A stretch of DNA of 64,000 nucleotides, taken from an uncultured Lysobacter sp. (GTDB lineage Bacteria > Pseudomonadota > Gammaproteobacteria > Xanthomonadales > Xanthomonadaceae). The stretch's first letter is position 1; each line of letters begins with the position of its first letter. The position numbers and the translations under genes are program-made. The DNA lies in contig CAMLID010000010.1 in the NCBI GenBank assembly GCA_946480055.1, positions 16,981 through 80,980 of the forward strand. Direction: 5' to 3'. This document shows, in pieces, positions 46,357 through 57,200 of this stretch. The notes beneath the pieces are model-generated. The model did not search any database and was not told the DNA's origin. It saw nothing but the letters and a program-made list of their open reading frames with translations.

Positions 46357-47271
46357 CTAGATCCCCGCCTCGTCCAACCAATCTCGCGGCACCAGATACT
46401 CGGCCAGCCTGGCCTCGTCGCTACCGGCTTCCGGCACGTAGCCGTATTCCCAGCGTACCAGCGGCGGCAGGCTCATCAGGATCGACTCGGTGCGTCCACC
46501 CGACTGCAGGCCGAACAGGGTGCCGCGATCCAGCACCAGGTTGAACTCGACGTAGCGGCCGCGCCGGTACAGCTGGAACTGGCGCTCGCGCTCGCCGTAG
46601 GGCGTGTCGCGGCGGCGCTCGACCAACGGCAGGTAGGCGTCGAGGAAACCGTCGCCGACCGCGCGCTGGTAGGCGAAGTCGCGCTCGAAATCGCCGTGCA
46701 GGTCGTCGAAGAACAGGCCGCCGACGCCGCGAGTTTCGTTGCGGTGCTTGAGGAAGAAGTATTCGTCGCACCAACGCTTGTGCGCGGCGTAGCGCTCGGC
46801 GCCGCCGAACGGTTCGCACAGCTCGCGCGCGGTGTGGTGCCAGTGCTGCACGTCTTCGTCGAAAGGGTAGAACGGGGTCAGGTCGAAGCCGCCGCCGAAC
46901 CACCAGGCCACCGTCTGGCCGTCGCGGACCGCATGGAAGTGGCGCACGTTGGCGTGGGTGGTCGGCAGGTAGGGATTGTTGGGATGGAACACCAGCGACA
47001 CGCCGACCGCGCGCCAGGACGCGCCGGCGAGTTCGGGCCGTGCCGCGGTCGCCGACGGCGGCAGCTGCGTGCCGGAGACGTCGGAGAAGCCGACCCCGGC
47101 CTGTTCGAACACGCGCCCGCCGCGCAGGATGCGGGTGCGCCCGCCGCCGCCTTCGGCGCGCTGCCAGAGGTCCTCGGCGAAACGGGCGTCGCCGTCGGCC
47201 TGTTCGATGGCGGTGCAGATGCGGTCCTGCAGGCCGGTGAGATAGTCGCGTACGCGGTCGAAATCGCTCAT
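46357..47271 (-). CDS. hemF: Oxygen-dependent coproporphyrinogen III oxidase
   Basis: Catalyses the oxidative decarboxylation of coproporphyrinogen III to protoporphyrinogen IX in haem synthesis. 304 residues, the family norm. Motifs are intact: [51 protein letters not shown], and [18 protein letters not shown] 47271 (MSDFDRVR) is preferred over longer in-frame starts. It lies 69 nt downstream of an uncharacterised exported protein gene on the same strand. Confidence 0.97.
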   Translation of the reverse strand: MSDFDRVRDYLTGLQDRICTAIEQADGDARFAEDLWQRAEGGGGRTRILRGGRVFEQAGVGFSDVSGTQLPPSATAARPELAGASWRAVGVSLVFHPNNPYLPTTHANVRHFHAVRDGQTVAWWFGGGFDLTPFYPFDEDVQHWHHTARELCEPFGGAERYAAHKRWCDEYFFLKHRNETRGVGGLFFDDLHGDFERDFAYQRAVGDGFLDAYLPLVERRRDTPYGERERQFQLYRRGRYVEFNLVLDRGTLFGLQSGGRTESILMSLPPLVRWEYGYVPEAGSDEARLAEYLVPRDWLDEAGI

Positions 47272-47340
47272 GGCGCGCATTCTACCGGGCCGGGCACGCC
47301 GCCCCGGCACCGCCCGGCGAACCGCCAGAGCCGGTGCGGC

Positions 47341-48024
47341 TCAGGGCTGGACGGCGGGCGCCACGGAGATCACGAAGTCCGAGCCGCCGTTCGCCGCGGG
47401 CTGGTGCTTCACCGTCAGCGCCACCTGCGTGCCGCAACCCTTGAGCAGCCAGCGCTCGGTGGCGCCGGTGTCGGTCTTGGAGGTTTCCAGCACGCTGCTC
47501 TCGATGGTGTCGAACTCCAAACAGCCGTTGGCCGCACTGCCGGCGACGATGGCCTGCTTGTAGATGTCGAAGCGCAGTTCCTGCGAGGTCCGGGTGTCGC
47601 CGCTGAACGGAATCGGCAGGCCGCTGGCGAAGGTCGACAGCGCGGCCGAGCAGGCCTCGCCGGGATTGGCCTCGATGCCCGGCTTCAGGCTCTTGTCGAA
47701 CTGGCGGCGGAAGTTGCTGCGCTGCGCGGCGGCACTGCCGCCCAGGTCCGGATAGCGGGTCAGGGCGGCGATCTGGCCGGTGGCGATGGAGACCTCGCGC
47801 GGCGCTCTCCATTCCGTATAGGCGGCCTGCAGCCGGTCGACGCCGGCATAACCCTCGGTTCGGCACTCGGCGATGATGGCCTCGCGCATCAGCGAGGTGG
47901 TGAAGTTGCGCAGCGCGACCTGTTCCTGGTAGCTGGGTTTCGCGGCGGGCCGGTCCTGGGCCTTGGTCAGGGCGGGGACGAGCAAGATGACGACGAACGC
48001 GGCGTACTGGCGGCTGAATTTCAT
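47341..48024 (-). CDS. Exported protein of unknown function
   Basis: 227 residues. Signal peptide MKFSRQYAAFVVILLVPALTKA (cleaved before QDRPA). The mature part has four cysteines (IAECRTEGY, GEACSAALS, NGCLEFDT, KGCGTQVAL). I recognise no family. A GGAAAGGA site lies 8 nt before the ATG. It is between the S9 peptidase (upstream, 123 nt) and hemF (downstream, 69 nt), all on the minus strand. Confidence 0.78.
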   Translation of the reverse strand: MKFSRQYAAFVVILLVPALTKAQDRPAAKPSYQEQVALRNFTTSLMREAIIAECRTEGYAGVDRLQAAYTEWRAPREVSIATGQIAALTRYPDLGGSAAAQRSNFRRQFDKSLKPGIEANPGEACSAALSTFASGLPIPFSGDTRTSQELRFDIYKQAIVAGSAANGCLEFDTIESSVLETSKTDTGATERWLLKGCGTQVALTVKHQPAANGGSDFVISVAPAVQP

Positions 48025-48147
48025 CGCAGTTCCTTTCCGATTGCGGGCGATGCTAGCACCGCGATCTTTGCGTCCGTCTACGGGGCGGGCGCGTCCTCGA
48101 TTGCCGCACCGTGCGCGCAGCATCGCCGCGCGCACGGGGGTGTGCCG

Positions 48148-50538
48148 TTACTTCAAGTTGCGCTCGAACAGCTCGTAGATACGCCGGTACTCGTCGTACC
48201 AGCTGTCCGGATGGGTGAAGCCGTGGCGCTCCATCGGATACGGCGCGAGCTCCCACTTGTCCTTGCGCAGCTCGATCAGGCGTTGCGATAGCATCACCGA
48301 GTCCTTGAAGAACACGTTGTCGTCGATCATGCCGTGAGCGATCAGCAGGTGGTCCTGCAGGCCGTCGGCGTATTCGATCGGCGAGGACTTCTTGTACGCC
48401 TCCGGGTCCAGCTCCGGCGTGTTGAGGATGTTGGAGGTGTACTCGTGGTTGTACTGCGACCAGTCGGTGACCGGGCGCAGCGCGGCGCCGGCCTTGAACT
48501 TGCCGGGCTCGCGGAACAGCGCCATGAAGGTCATGAAGCCGCCATAGGAACCGCCGTAGATGCCGGCGCGGTCGCCATCGCCCTGCTTGTTCGCGATCAG
48601 CCAGTCGCGGCCGTCCAGGTAATCCTCGAGTTCCGGATGGCCCATCTGGCGATAGATGGCGGTGCGCCAGTCGCGGCCCAGGCCGGCGCTGGCGCGGTAG
48701 TCCAGGTCCAGCACCACGTAGCCCTGCTGCACCAGCAGGTTGTGGAACATCTGCTCGCGGAAGTAGTTGGGGTAGCGCGCGGTGACGTTCTGCAGGTAAC
48801 CGGCGCCGTGCACGAACATCACGATCGGGTACTTCTTGCCCGGCTCGTAGTTCTTCGGGCCGTAGAACTTGCCCCAGATCGTGCCGGCGCCGTGCTTGGA
48901 CGGCACTTGCACGAACTCGGGCTGGATCCACTCGCGCTGCTTGAACTCCGGCGTGCGGGTGTCGGTGAGCTTGCTCAGGCCGTCGCCGTCGGTGCCGATC
49001 ACCGCCAGTTGCGCCGGCATGTAGCTGGAGGAATAACGCAGCAGCAGGCGCTTGCCGTCGGGCGAGAGCATGAAGTCTTCGACGCCGTCGAGCGCGGTGA
49101 CTTCGCGCACCGCGCCGCCGTTGCGGTCGACCGCGCAGACTTCATAGTCGCCCGGCCATTTGCGGTTGCAGGCGAAGTAGAAGCCGCGGCCGTCGGCGCT
49201 CACCTGCGGCGAGGACACTTCCCAGCGACCGGAGGTGAGCGCGCGCGCCGCGCCGTTGCCTTCGCTGAGGTACAGATGCGCGTAGCCGCTCTGCTCGGAC
49301 AGCCACCACAGCGCCGGCTCGGCGTTGCCGGAGGCCGGCAGCCAGCCGAAATCGGTGGTGTTCCAGCCGACCCAGGCCGGGTCGCTGCTGCGGTTGCGCA
49401 CCACCAGCGCGGCCTGGGCCAGGTCGACCGTGGTCAGCCAGCGGTCCTTGTTGTCGACCGCGCGCACCAGCACCGCGACCTGCCGGCCGTCGTCGCTCCA
49501 TCGGATCGCCGGGCCGCTGCCGTCGCCATCGGTTTCGATCCGCACCGCGCGATCGCCCTTGAGCGGGTCCTTCTTCGCGGCCTTGCGCATCGCTGCGAGC
49601 GGGTCGTCGGCGATACCGGGCAGGCGGTCGTACTTGAGTTCGGTGACCTTGCCACCGGCGATGTCGATCAGCCACAGCTTCTGCGGCAGCGGCGCGCCGC
49701 GGCCGACGCGGGTGCGCACTTCTTCGAATTCTTCGTAACCCGATTCGGTCACGTACTTGGGCATCTTGCCGACCTGACCGGCGTCGGCGCCCTTGGCCTG
49801 GGTGACGGCGAGCATCCAGCGGCCGTCGGGCGAAAGCGCGCTGTCGGAAATCTCGACATCGCTGCCCAGGTAGATCGGCGCGGGCGCGCGGCTACCGTCG
49901 GCGCGGCGCCAGGCCTCGTCCTGTTCGCGTGCGGCGTCGCGCTTGGCGCGGTCGTCCTTGAGCGTGCGGATGGTCGCGAGCTGTCGATCGCGCAGATCGT
50001 CGGCCTTCGGCGGTTTGGCCGGATCGTTCTCGGCCTTGAGCTGCGCGGCCTGGCTCACGCCCTGGCCGGCGCGCCACTGGTACCAGTTGTTGTCGACGCG
50101 GAACACCAGATTCCCGTCGCGGCTCCACTGCGGGCGCGATTCGTTGTCGTTGCTGCGCGTGACCTGGGTGAGTGCGCCGCTGCGCAGGTCGCGCACGAAC
50201 ACATCGCCGTTGCGTACATAGGCCATGCGCGTGCGTTGGGCGTCGTAAGTCGGTTGCGCGGCATCCAGGTCGGCGCGCGCGGCGCCGTCGATCTTCGCCG
50301 CCACCGCGTTGGCGGCGGTGCCCTGTTGCCAGGTGTCGCGCACGGTCGCGCCTTCGCGCTTGAGTTGGTACTGCGCGCGCTGGCCGTCCCAGGCCCACCA
50401 CGCTTGTTCCACCGGCGGGCCGATCCAATCGGGATCGGCCATGGTCTGGGCGAGCGTGATCGGGGTTTGGGCGTGGACGCCGGGGGCGAGCAGCAGCGCG
50501 GCCAACGACAGGGTCAGTGCATTCGGAACGAGGCGCAT
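48148..50538 (-). CDS. Second S9 family peptidase (prolyl oligopeptidase-type)
   Basis: 796 residues. Signal peptide (LTLSLAALLLAPGVHAQ). Beta-propeller with repeated DLRSGALTQVT-like blades (about 60-540) and an alpha/beta-hydrolase domain. The triad is Ser near 662 in YGGSYGGFM, Asp near 738 in HGMIDDNV and His near 772 in MERHGFTHP. The domain order and motifs match S9 peptidases (DPP-IV or acylaminoacyl type) of xanthomonads. Probably periplasmic. Unlike the first S9 gene, it is not coupled to a neighbour. Confidence 0.92.
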   Translation of the reverse strand: MRLVPNALTLSLAALLLAPGVHAQTPITLAQTMADPDWIGPPVEQAWWAWDGQRAQYQLKREGATVRDTWQQGTAANAVAAKIDGAARADLDAAQPTYDAQRTRMAYVRNGDVFVRDLRSGALTQVTRSNDNESRPQWSRDGNLVFRVDNNWYQWRAGQGVSQAAQLKAENDPAKPPKADDLRDRQLATIRTLKDDRAKRDAAREQDEAWRRADGSRAPAPIYLGSDVEISDSALSPDGRWMLAVTQAKGADAGQVGKMPKYVTESGYEEFEEVRTRVGRGAPLPQKLWLIDIAGGKVTELKYDRLPGIADDPLAAMRKAAKKDPLKGDRAVRIETDGDGSGPAIRWSDDGRQVAVLVRAVDNKDRWLTTVDLAQAALVVRNRSSDPAWVGWNTTDFGWLPASGNAEPALWWLSEQSGYAHLYLSEGNGAARALTSGRWEVSSPQVSADGRGFYFACNRKWPGDYEVCAVDRNGGAVREVTALDGVEDFMLSPDGKRLLLRYSSSYMPAQLAVIGTDGDGLSKLTDTRTPEFKQREWIQPEFVQVPSKHGAGTIWGKFYGPKNYEPGKKYPIVMFVHGAGYLQNVTARYPNYFREQMFHNLLVQQGYVVLDLDYRASAGLGRDWRTAIYRQMGHPELEDYLDGRDWLIANKQGDGDRAGIYGGSYGGFMTFMALFREPGKFKAGAALRPVTDWSQYNHEYTSNILNTPELDPEAYKKSSPIEYADGLQDHLLIAHGMIDDNVFFKDSVMLSQRLIELRKDKWELAPYPMERHGFTHPDSWYDEYRRIYELFERNLK

Positions 50539-50671
50539 CGGCGGACCTGGTGGGAAGTCTAGGGTGGGCAAATTGACGCAGGTTAGCAGCCTCAATGGTT
50601 TGCGCGATCGGGCCATGCGTCACGGTGCTTTACCGGCCCCATGACGCGGCGCACAATGACTTTGCGGGTCT

Positions 50672-50698
50672 GAAGTCCCGTTGCAAATGCGGGACATG
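50672..50698. promoter_or_regulatory. Dyad upstream of cydAB
   Basis: GTCCCG (50675-50680) and CGGGAC (50690-50695) flank TTGCAAATG, forming an inverted repeat 17 nt before the cydA start. I see no canonical FNR/Anr box (TTGAT-N4-ATCAA) here, so oxygen control, if present, may use another regulator. Role is inference from position. Confidence 0.4.
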
Positions 50699-50712
50699 AC
50701 AGGAGTCGTAAC

Positions 50713-52125
50713 GTGGATGCTTTGATGCTGTCGCGTATCCAGTTCGGATTCGTGATCTCGTTCCATATCCTGTTCCCGGCCTTCACCATCGGATTGGCGA
50801 GCTGGCTCGCCTTCCTGGAATGGCGCTGGCTGCGCACGCGCGACACCGTCTGGCGCGACCTGTTCTTCTTCTGGACCAAGATCTTCGCCGTGTCCTTCGG
50901 CATGGGCGTGGTGTCCGGCATCGTCATGAGCTTCCAGTTCGGCACCAATTGGGCCGTGCTGAGCGAACAGGCCGGCAACATCCTCGGTCCGCTGCTGTCC
51001 TATGAAGTGCTCACCGCGTTCTTCCTGGAAGCGACCTTCCTGGGCGTGATGCTGTTCGGCTGGAACCGGGTCGAGGAGAAGATGCATTTCCTCGCGACCT
51101 GCATGGTCGCGTTGGGCACTCTGATCTCGACGTTCTGGATCATCTCGGCCAACAGCTGGATGCAGACGCCGACCGGCTACAAGATCGTCGAAGGCGTGTT
51201 CGAGCCCGACAGCTGGTGGGCGATCGTCTTCAATCCCTCGTTCCCATATCGTCTGGCGCACATGGTGCTGGCGGCGTTCATCACCACCTGCTTCGTCATC
51301 GGCGGCGTCAGCGCGGGTTATCTGCGCCGCGGCGTGCACGTCGAAGCGGCGCGGCGGATGCTCAAGGTGGCGGTGATCTTCGCCGCGATCACGGTGCCGA
51401 CCCAGGTGTTCGTCGGCGATCTGCACGGCCTCAACGCGCGCGAGCATCAGCCGATCAAGGTCGCGGCGATGGAAGCGCATTGGGAGAGCAAGCCCAAGGG
51501 CGAGGGCGTGCCGCTGGTGCTGTTCGCGGTGCCCAACGAGAAGGCCGAGCGCAACGATTACGAAGTCGCGATCCCGAAGCTGGGAAGTCTCATCTTGACC
51601 CACACGTTGGACGGCGAGGTCCAGCCGCTGAAGTCGGTGCCGCCGGAGGAGCGCCCGCCGGTGAAGCCGGTGTTCTACGCGTTCCGGGTGATGGTCGGCC
51701 TGGGCGTGACGATGCTGTTGCTGGTGCTGGCGTCGCTGTGGGCGTGGAAGCGCAAGCAGCTCTACGACGGCAGCGGTTTCGGGCGCTGGGTCCTAAACGG
51801 TTGGCGCGCGATGACGTTGAGCGGCTTCGTCGCGATCCTGGCCGGCTGGTACGTGGTCGAGATCGGTCGCCAGCCCTACGTGGTCTACGGCCTGCTGCGC
51901 ACCGCCGATGCGGTCAGCGCGATCGACGCGGCGAGTGTGATGACGTCGCTGATCGTGTTCGCGGTGGTGTACCTGACCGTGTTCGGCGCGGGCGTCGGTT
52001 ATCTGCTCAAGCTGATCCGCAAGGGCCCGCATCCGCACGAGCCGGCGCCGCGACCGGGCCAAGGCGACAAGACGCCGGCGCGGCCGCTGTCGGTGCCGGA
52101 CGAGCCGGCCGAAACCCAGGCGTGA
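50713..52125 (+). CDS. cydA: Cytochrome bd (CIO-type) ubiquinol oxidase subunit I
   Basis: Haem-bearing subunit of a bd-type quinol oxidase. 470 residues, shorter than E. coli CydA (522), with a short Q-loop typical of the cyanide-insensitive oxidase CioA subclass. Axial haem ligands are recognisable: His18 (FVISFHILFP), His183 (PYRLAHMVL) and Met near 327 (AFRVMVGLG). Conserved Glu98 and Glu106 of the proton/haem d region are present. The start is GTG 50713 with AGGAG upstream. It is the first gene of the cydAB operon. Confidence 0.95.
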   Translation: MDALMLSRIQFGFVISFHILFPAFTIGLASWLAFLEWRWLRTRDTVWRDLFFFWTKIFAVSFGMGVVSGIVMSFQFGTNWAVLSEQAGNILGPLLSYEVLTAFFLEATFLGVMLFGWNRVEEKMHFLATCMVALGTLISTFWIISANSWMQTPTGYKIVEGVFEPDSWWAIVFNPSFPYRLAHMVLAAFITTCFVIGGVSAGYLRRGVHVEAARRMLKVAVIFAAITVPTQVFVGDLHGLNAREHQPIKVAAMEAHWESKPKGEGVPLVLFAVPNEKAERNDYEVAIPKLGSLILTHTLDGEVQPLKSVPPEERPPVKPVFYAFRVMVGLGVTMLLLVLASLWAWKRKQLYDGSGFGRWVLNGWRAMTLSGFVAILAGWYVVEIGRQPYVVYGLLRTADAVSAIDAASVMTSLIVFAVVYLTVFGAGVGYLLKLIRKGPHPHEPAPRPGQGDKTPARPLSVPDEPAETQA

Positions 52126-52197
52126 TCGCACGCGCGCGGCCCGCGCGCAGTCACGAATCCTGCCACGGAGCAGGCGCGACGTAGAAGGTGGTGGACG

Positions 52198-53205
52198 ATG
52201 GAATACTGGCTGCCAATCGTATGGTTCGGCGTGATCGGTTTCGGCGTGCTGATGTACGTGCTGCTGGACGGCTTCGTGCTCGGCCTGGGCATCCTGGCGC
52301 CGTTCGCCGAGGACGAGCACCAGCTCGACCACATGATGAACACCGCCGCGCCGATCTGGGACGGCAACGAAACCTGGCTGGTGCTGGGCGGTGCCGGTTT
52401 GCTGGCGGCGTTCCCCAAGGCCTATGCGGTGGTGTTGTCGGCCCTGTACCTGCCGGTGCTGTTGATGCTGATCGCGCTGGTGTTCCGCGGCGTCGCGTTC
52501 GAGTTCCGCTTCAAGGCGCATCGCGCCAAGCCGGCCTGGGGCGCGGCGTTCGCGCTGGGCTCGCTGCTGTGCGCGTTCGCGCAGGGCGTGATCCTGGGCG
52601 CGCTGGTCGAGGGCATGCCGCTGCAGGGCGGCAAATACGTCGGCGGCGTGTTCGGCTGGTTCAGTCCGTTCTCGATGCTGACCGGCGCGGCGGTGGTGTT
52701 CGGCTACGCGCTGCTGGGCTCGACCTGGCTGATCCTGAAGACCGAGGGCCGCATGCAGCAGATCGCGCGTACCCTGACCCGGCCGCTGGTGCTGGTGGTG
52801 GTCGTGTTCATGGGGCTGGTCAGCGCATGGCTGCCGTTCCTGGACTCGCGGATCATGGCGCGCTGGTTCGATGGCGCGAACTTCCTGTGGCTGTCGCCGG
52901 TGCCGTTGCTGGTGCTGATCAATGCGTTCGCGCTGTGGCGCGCGGCGATGCGCGAGGGCCGCGACCTGGCGCCGTTCGTGCTGACGCTGTGCTTCTTCGT
53001 GCTCGGATTCGCGGGCTTGGTGCTGGGCATCTGGCCGAACATCGTGCCGCCGGGGCTGACGATCTGGGATGCGGCGTCGCCGCCTTCGTCGCAGGGGTTC
53101 GTGCTGGTCGGGCTGGTGGTGCTGCTGCCGGCGATCCTGGGCTACACGTATTGGTCGTACAGCGTGTTCAAGGGAAAGATCGCGGCGGATGCGGGGTATC
53201 ACTGA
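52198..53205 (+). CDS. cydB: Cytochrome bd ubiquinol oxidase subunit II
   Basis: 335 residues with about eight to nine hydrophobic segments; partner of CydA. Family marks include MEYWLPIVWFGVIGFGVLMY, LDGFVLGLGILAPF, WDGNETWLVLGGAGLLAAFP and PPGLTIWDAASPPSSQ. GAAGGTGG lies before ATG 52198, 72 nt after cydA. No CydX-type short gene is convincing behind it: a short frame overlapping the stop runs straight into a repeat element. Confidence 0.95.
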   Translation: MEYWLPIVWFGVIGFGVLMYVLLDGFVLGLGILAPFAEDEHQLDHMMNTAAPIWDGNETWLVLGGAGLLAAFPKAYAVVLSALYLPVLLMLIALVFRGVAFEFRFKAHRAKPAWGAAFALGSLLCAFAQGVILGALVEGMPLQGGKYVGGVFGWFSPFSMLTGAAVVFGYALLGSTWLILKTEGRMQQIARTLTRPLVLVVVVFMGLVSAWLPFLDSRIMARWFDGANFLWLSPVPLLVLINAFALWRAAMREGRDLAPFVLTLCFFVLGFAGLVLGIWPNIVPPGLTIWDAASPPSSQGFVLVGLVVLLPAILGYTYWSYSVFKGKIAADAGYH

Positions 53206-53261
53206 GGCTGCGATCGTTCTTGGTGCTGTATTTGCGCTGGTCGCCTGCTTCGCTTTGCTTT

Positions 53262-53431
53262 GGGGTAGGAGCGGCGTAAGTCGCGACCGCGAACGTCGCC
53301 TGCCGACGGCGGTTTCGTTTCCGGTCCGCCCCGGTTTTCTGTCGGAGCGGCGTAAGCCGCGATTGCCGATCTCTCCGCAGCGCCTGTTTCGGTCGCTTTG
53401 GGGTAGGAGCGGCATGAGCCGCGACCGCGAA
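53262..53431 (+). repeat. Three family-A REP copies after cydB
   Basis: Three same-strand copies at 53262-53292, 53341-53368 and 53400-53431, each carrying GGAGCGGCRTRAGYCGCGA. The first begins 57 nt after the cydB stop. Unlike the copies at 7.7 and 46 kb, these are tandem rather than facing. The 53206-54024 gap holds these, a third repeat family and a hexanucleotide array, but no convincing gene. Confidence 0.8.
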
Positions 53432-53493
53432 CTTCCCTTGCCGGCGATGGCTTCGCTTCTTTAGATCAACGGCTTCCGCCCGCTGCGCGTGCG

Positions 53494-53570
53494 GGTTACT
53501 TTCTCTTGCTAGCCCAAGAGTCCGTCTGGACTCCCTTCGGTCAAAAGTAACCAAAGAGAAGGGCTAGCGA
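53494..53570. repeat. Long inverted repeat (family C)
   Basis: GGTTACTT (53494-53501) with GCTAGCCC faces AAGTAACC (53545-53552) with GGGCTAGC. In between, AGTCC-GTCT-GGACT forms its own small hairpin. Repeats with this sequence pattern are common in Xanthomonas and Lysobacter genomes. Downstream, GGCGCGCATCCTGCGCGCC (within 53645-53665) is another small hairpin. Confidence 0.7.
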
Positions 53571-53718
53571 GACCAAACCTCCCCTGCGAGTTCGGTGCTG
53601 GCGCGGGGATTTTTCGACGGGACATCCTTGTCCCTTCGAAGAACGGCGCGCATCCTGCGCGCCGCCCTTCGGGTCTACGGGTGCTCGCTTGGGTGCGGTG
53701 CAATGGATTCCACTGCCG

Positions 53719-53803
<85 letters not shown>

Positions 53804-54024
53804 AACTAGGTGCCGGGGTGGCCTGAAAGGCGGCGGCCCGTCCGGAGCGACGCGCCAGGGGTCCCGGTCACCCGCCCCCCCGGCCTTGGACATGGCGCCC
53901 CGCTACCAGCCCGCCCCGCGCCTGACGCTGAACGTCAGAGTTCGCGTGACGCGGATGGGCAGGTATGCTGTGTGTCACATAAACCCGCACCAAAAATCCG
54001 ATCGGGAGCCGAGCCGTCCAGCGC

Positions 54025-54279
54025 ATGCAAGCCTACGTCTACAAGAGCCTCCGCAAGGACGAAACCTACGTCTTCCTGGCCGCGCGGGACGATTTCGAGC
54101 TCCTGCCCGAACCGCTGCGCACCCAACTGGGGGCGCTGCAGTTCGTGCTCGAAGTGGTGCTGACGCCGGAGCGCCAGCTGGCCCGCGGCGACACCGCGGT
54201 GGTGCGCGAGAACCTGTCCGCGCGCGGTTTCCACATCCAGTTCCCGCCGCGGCACGACGAAGTGCGGTCCGATGCCTGA
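54025..54279 (+). CDS. ycgL: YcgL domain protein
   Basis: 84 residues, the usual YcgL length. The N-terminal MQAYVYKSLRKDETYVFL, the middle LPEPLRTQLGALQFVLEVVL and the end RGFHIQFPP match the family. Structure of the family is known but function is not. It starts well past the repeat-rich gap and overlaps the ankyrin gene by 8 nt, so the two are translationally coupled. Confidence 0.9.
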   Translation: MQAYVYKSLRKDETYVFLAARDDFELLPEPLRTQLGALQFVLEVVLTPERQLARGDTAVVRENLSARGFHIQFPPRHDEVRSDA

Positions 54280-57200
54280 GCGCCGCCGCCCCTGGTCCGA
54301 GCCCAAGCACGCCCGACTGCGCCTGGCCGCGACTGCGGGAGCGGGGCTCGCGCTGGCGCTGCTGAGCGGTTTCGGCGGCGTGGTCGCCGCGATCGCCGGC
54401 ACCCTGGCGCAGCCGGCCTATGCGCTGGCAGTGCGGTTCTGGCGCGACGGCGCCGAGCAACCGCGGGCCGCGGACTGGCTGCACGACGCCGGTTCGGTGG
54501 CGCTGCTGTGGGCCGCGGGCGTGGCCGCGCTGGCGCTGGTGGTGGCCTGGCCCTTGTCGTCGCTGCTGCAGACCGGCTCGCTGATGGCGGCGCTGGGGCT
54601 GAGCGCGGTCGCCGGTATCGCTCTGTTGGGCCTGTGGCGGGTGTGGCCGCTGTGGCATGAACTCGAGCGCGACGGCGGCGGCCTGCGCGAGTATTGGCAG
54701 GCCCTGGGCGAACTGGAACTCGGCGCCTGGCGCGGACTGGGCGCGGCGGCGATAGTCGCAGCGCTGGCCGCGGCGGTGATCGCGCTGGCCTGGCCGGGCT
54801 TGTTGTCCGAGGGCGGGCGCTGGGCATCGGCGGTCGCGCTGGCGCTGGGCTCGCCGCTGCTGCACTGGCTGCTGCAGCGGATCGAACCGGCCGACCCGCT
54901 GCCCGGGCTGGATTTCGTCGTCGACGAAGAGCCGCTGGACGCCGCCCAGGCGCCGCTGCTCAGTGGCGAGCCTCTGGAGCCGGCGCTGTATGCGGCGGCG
55001 CGCGGCGGCCGGGTCGAGCGCGCGCTGGAACTGATCGAACTGGGCGCCGACGTCAACGCCGCGCCGCCCGCGGACGAGCGCGACCAGCGCAGTCTGGCGG
55101 TGCTGGCCGCGGTGCTGCCCGACCTGCGCCTGCTGCGCGCGCTGATCGCGCACGGCGTCGACCTCAATGCCGCCACCGCAGGCATGACCCCGCTGCTGGC
55201 CGCGACCCGCGACAGCTGGCACGGCCGCCCGGACGCGGTCATGACCCTGCTCGCCAACGGCGCCGATCCGCGCCTGGCCGACGGCGACGGCAACACTCCG
55301 CTGCACCATGCCGCGCGCAGTTCCGACCCCGGCGTGGCCGCGTTGCTGCGCGACGCCCAGGCCGAACTCGACCCGCTCAATCGCGACGGCCAGTCGCCAC
55401 TGGGCGTGGCCTGCGCCGGCGGCAACTGGCGCCTGGCCAAGTTCCTGCTCGAACGCGGCGCGCGTCCGGAACCCGCCGGCGGCCAGCCGGTGCTGCTGGC
55501 CGCGGCCGGCACCGAAGAAGACGACCCGGCCGGCGTCAGCCTGCTGCTCAAGCAGAAGGCCAAGATCGACGCGCGCGACGGCCACGGCCGCAGCGCCCTG
55601 CACGAAGCCGCCTACGCCGGTCATCTGGACATCGTCACCGTGCTGCTCGCCGCCGGCGCCGATCCCAATGCGATCGACGCGCGCAGCCGCACGCCCCTGC
55701 TGGAAGCCGCGCGCGGCGCACGCCTGGGCGTGCTCGATCGCCTGCTCGAACATCTGCCGCGCGGCGGCGTCGCCGAAGCGGCGATGACCGACGCCGACGG
55801 CCGCAACGCGCTGGCGCTGGCCTGCATGGCCGACAACGCGACCCCGGCGCTGGTGCAGCGCCTGCTCGATCTGGGCGTGGACCCCGAACAGCGCGACGCG
55901 ATCGGCAAGCGCGCGGTGGATCGCGCCGCCGAGGCCGGACGTTGGTCGCTGGTGGCTGCGCTCGACCGCGCCTATCCGCTGCCGGCCGCGGTCAGCGACG
56001 ACGAGGCCGGCGACGCACCGCTGCCCGACCGCATGCCCGCCAGCCTGCTGCGCGACGGCCTGCGCGAAGGCCGCGCCGCCGACCTGGGCGGCCTGGCCAA
56101 GCTGCTGACGCCGGCCGAACTCGGCGCCCAGCTGCACGACGAAGACAACGCGCCGTCGCCCGAACGCATCGCCTGGCTGTTGGCGCAGGGCGCCGACGCC
56201 GAAGCCCGCGACGCGCACGGCGATACCCCGATGTTCGCGATGCTGGCACGCGGCCCGGCCGCGGTGCCGGCGTTGCAGGCGCTGCTGCGGCGCGGCGTTT
56301 CGCCCGCCGGTGCTGGCGGCCTGGCGCGCTTCCTCGCCGCCTGCGCCAGCGCCGAGCAGGCCGCGCGCGGCTTGGAACAGTTCGCCCTGGACCTGATCGA
56401 ACGCGGCGCCGACCCGTTCGCGCATTCGCGCAACGGCGACCCGCCGCTGGCGCTGGCCGTGCGCCTGGGCTGGACCCGCCTGGTCGATCGCCTGGTCGAG
56501 ATCGGCGTCGCCCTGGACACCCGCGACAGCCACGGCATGAGCGCGCTGCATCTGGCCGCCGCGCTCGGCCGCGAGACCATGCTCAAGCGCCTGGTCGCGC
56601 AGGGCGCATCGCCCGACCTGCTCGCCGCCGACGGCCAGAGCCCGCTCGGCGTGGCGCTGTCGTCCGGCCGCCGCGACCTCGCCGACTGGCTGGACTGGCG
56701 CGGCTGGCCGCTGCCCAAGCGCCCGCTGCAGGCCTACGACGTGCCGGCCGCGGCGATCGTCGGCGACGCCGATGCGGTGCGCCGCCTGCTCGATCTAGGT
56801 CTGCCGGTGGATGCGCTCGACCGCCAGGGCTGCAGCGCGCTGCTGCGCGCGGCCGGCGGCGGCCATCGCGCCGTGGTCGATTTGCTGCTGGCGCGCGGCG
56901 CCGACCCGCAGCTGCCCGCGCATTCCGGCGCGACTCCATTGTCGGCCGCGGTCAGCATGCGCCACGGCGAAATCGTCGACCGCCTGGTCGCCTCCGGCGC
57001 CTCGCTGGAACAGCGCCTGCCCGGCGGCCTGACCGTGCTGATGGTCGCCTGCGCGCTGGGCCTGACCGACCTCGCCGCACGCCTTCTCGCGGCCGGCGCC
57101 GACGTCCACGCCCAGGACGCGCAGGGCCGCATGGCCCTGCATTGCGCGGCCATGTACGGCTTCACCGCGCGCGAGCGCAGCCGCCTGGTGGCCCTGTTCG

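Noticed and set aside
53186..53464. Short frame overlapping the cydB stop with a hydrophobic start, as a possible CydX-type subunit
   Set aside because: Sequence lacks the CydX MWYF start and runs straight into REP repeats, so the hydrophobic stretch is probably chance.
53975..56551. Minus-strand open frame opposite the ankyrin gene
   Set aside because: Mirror of a repetitive GC-rich coding sequence; no domain and no start site.
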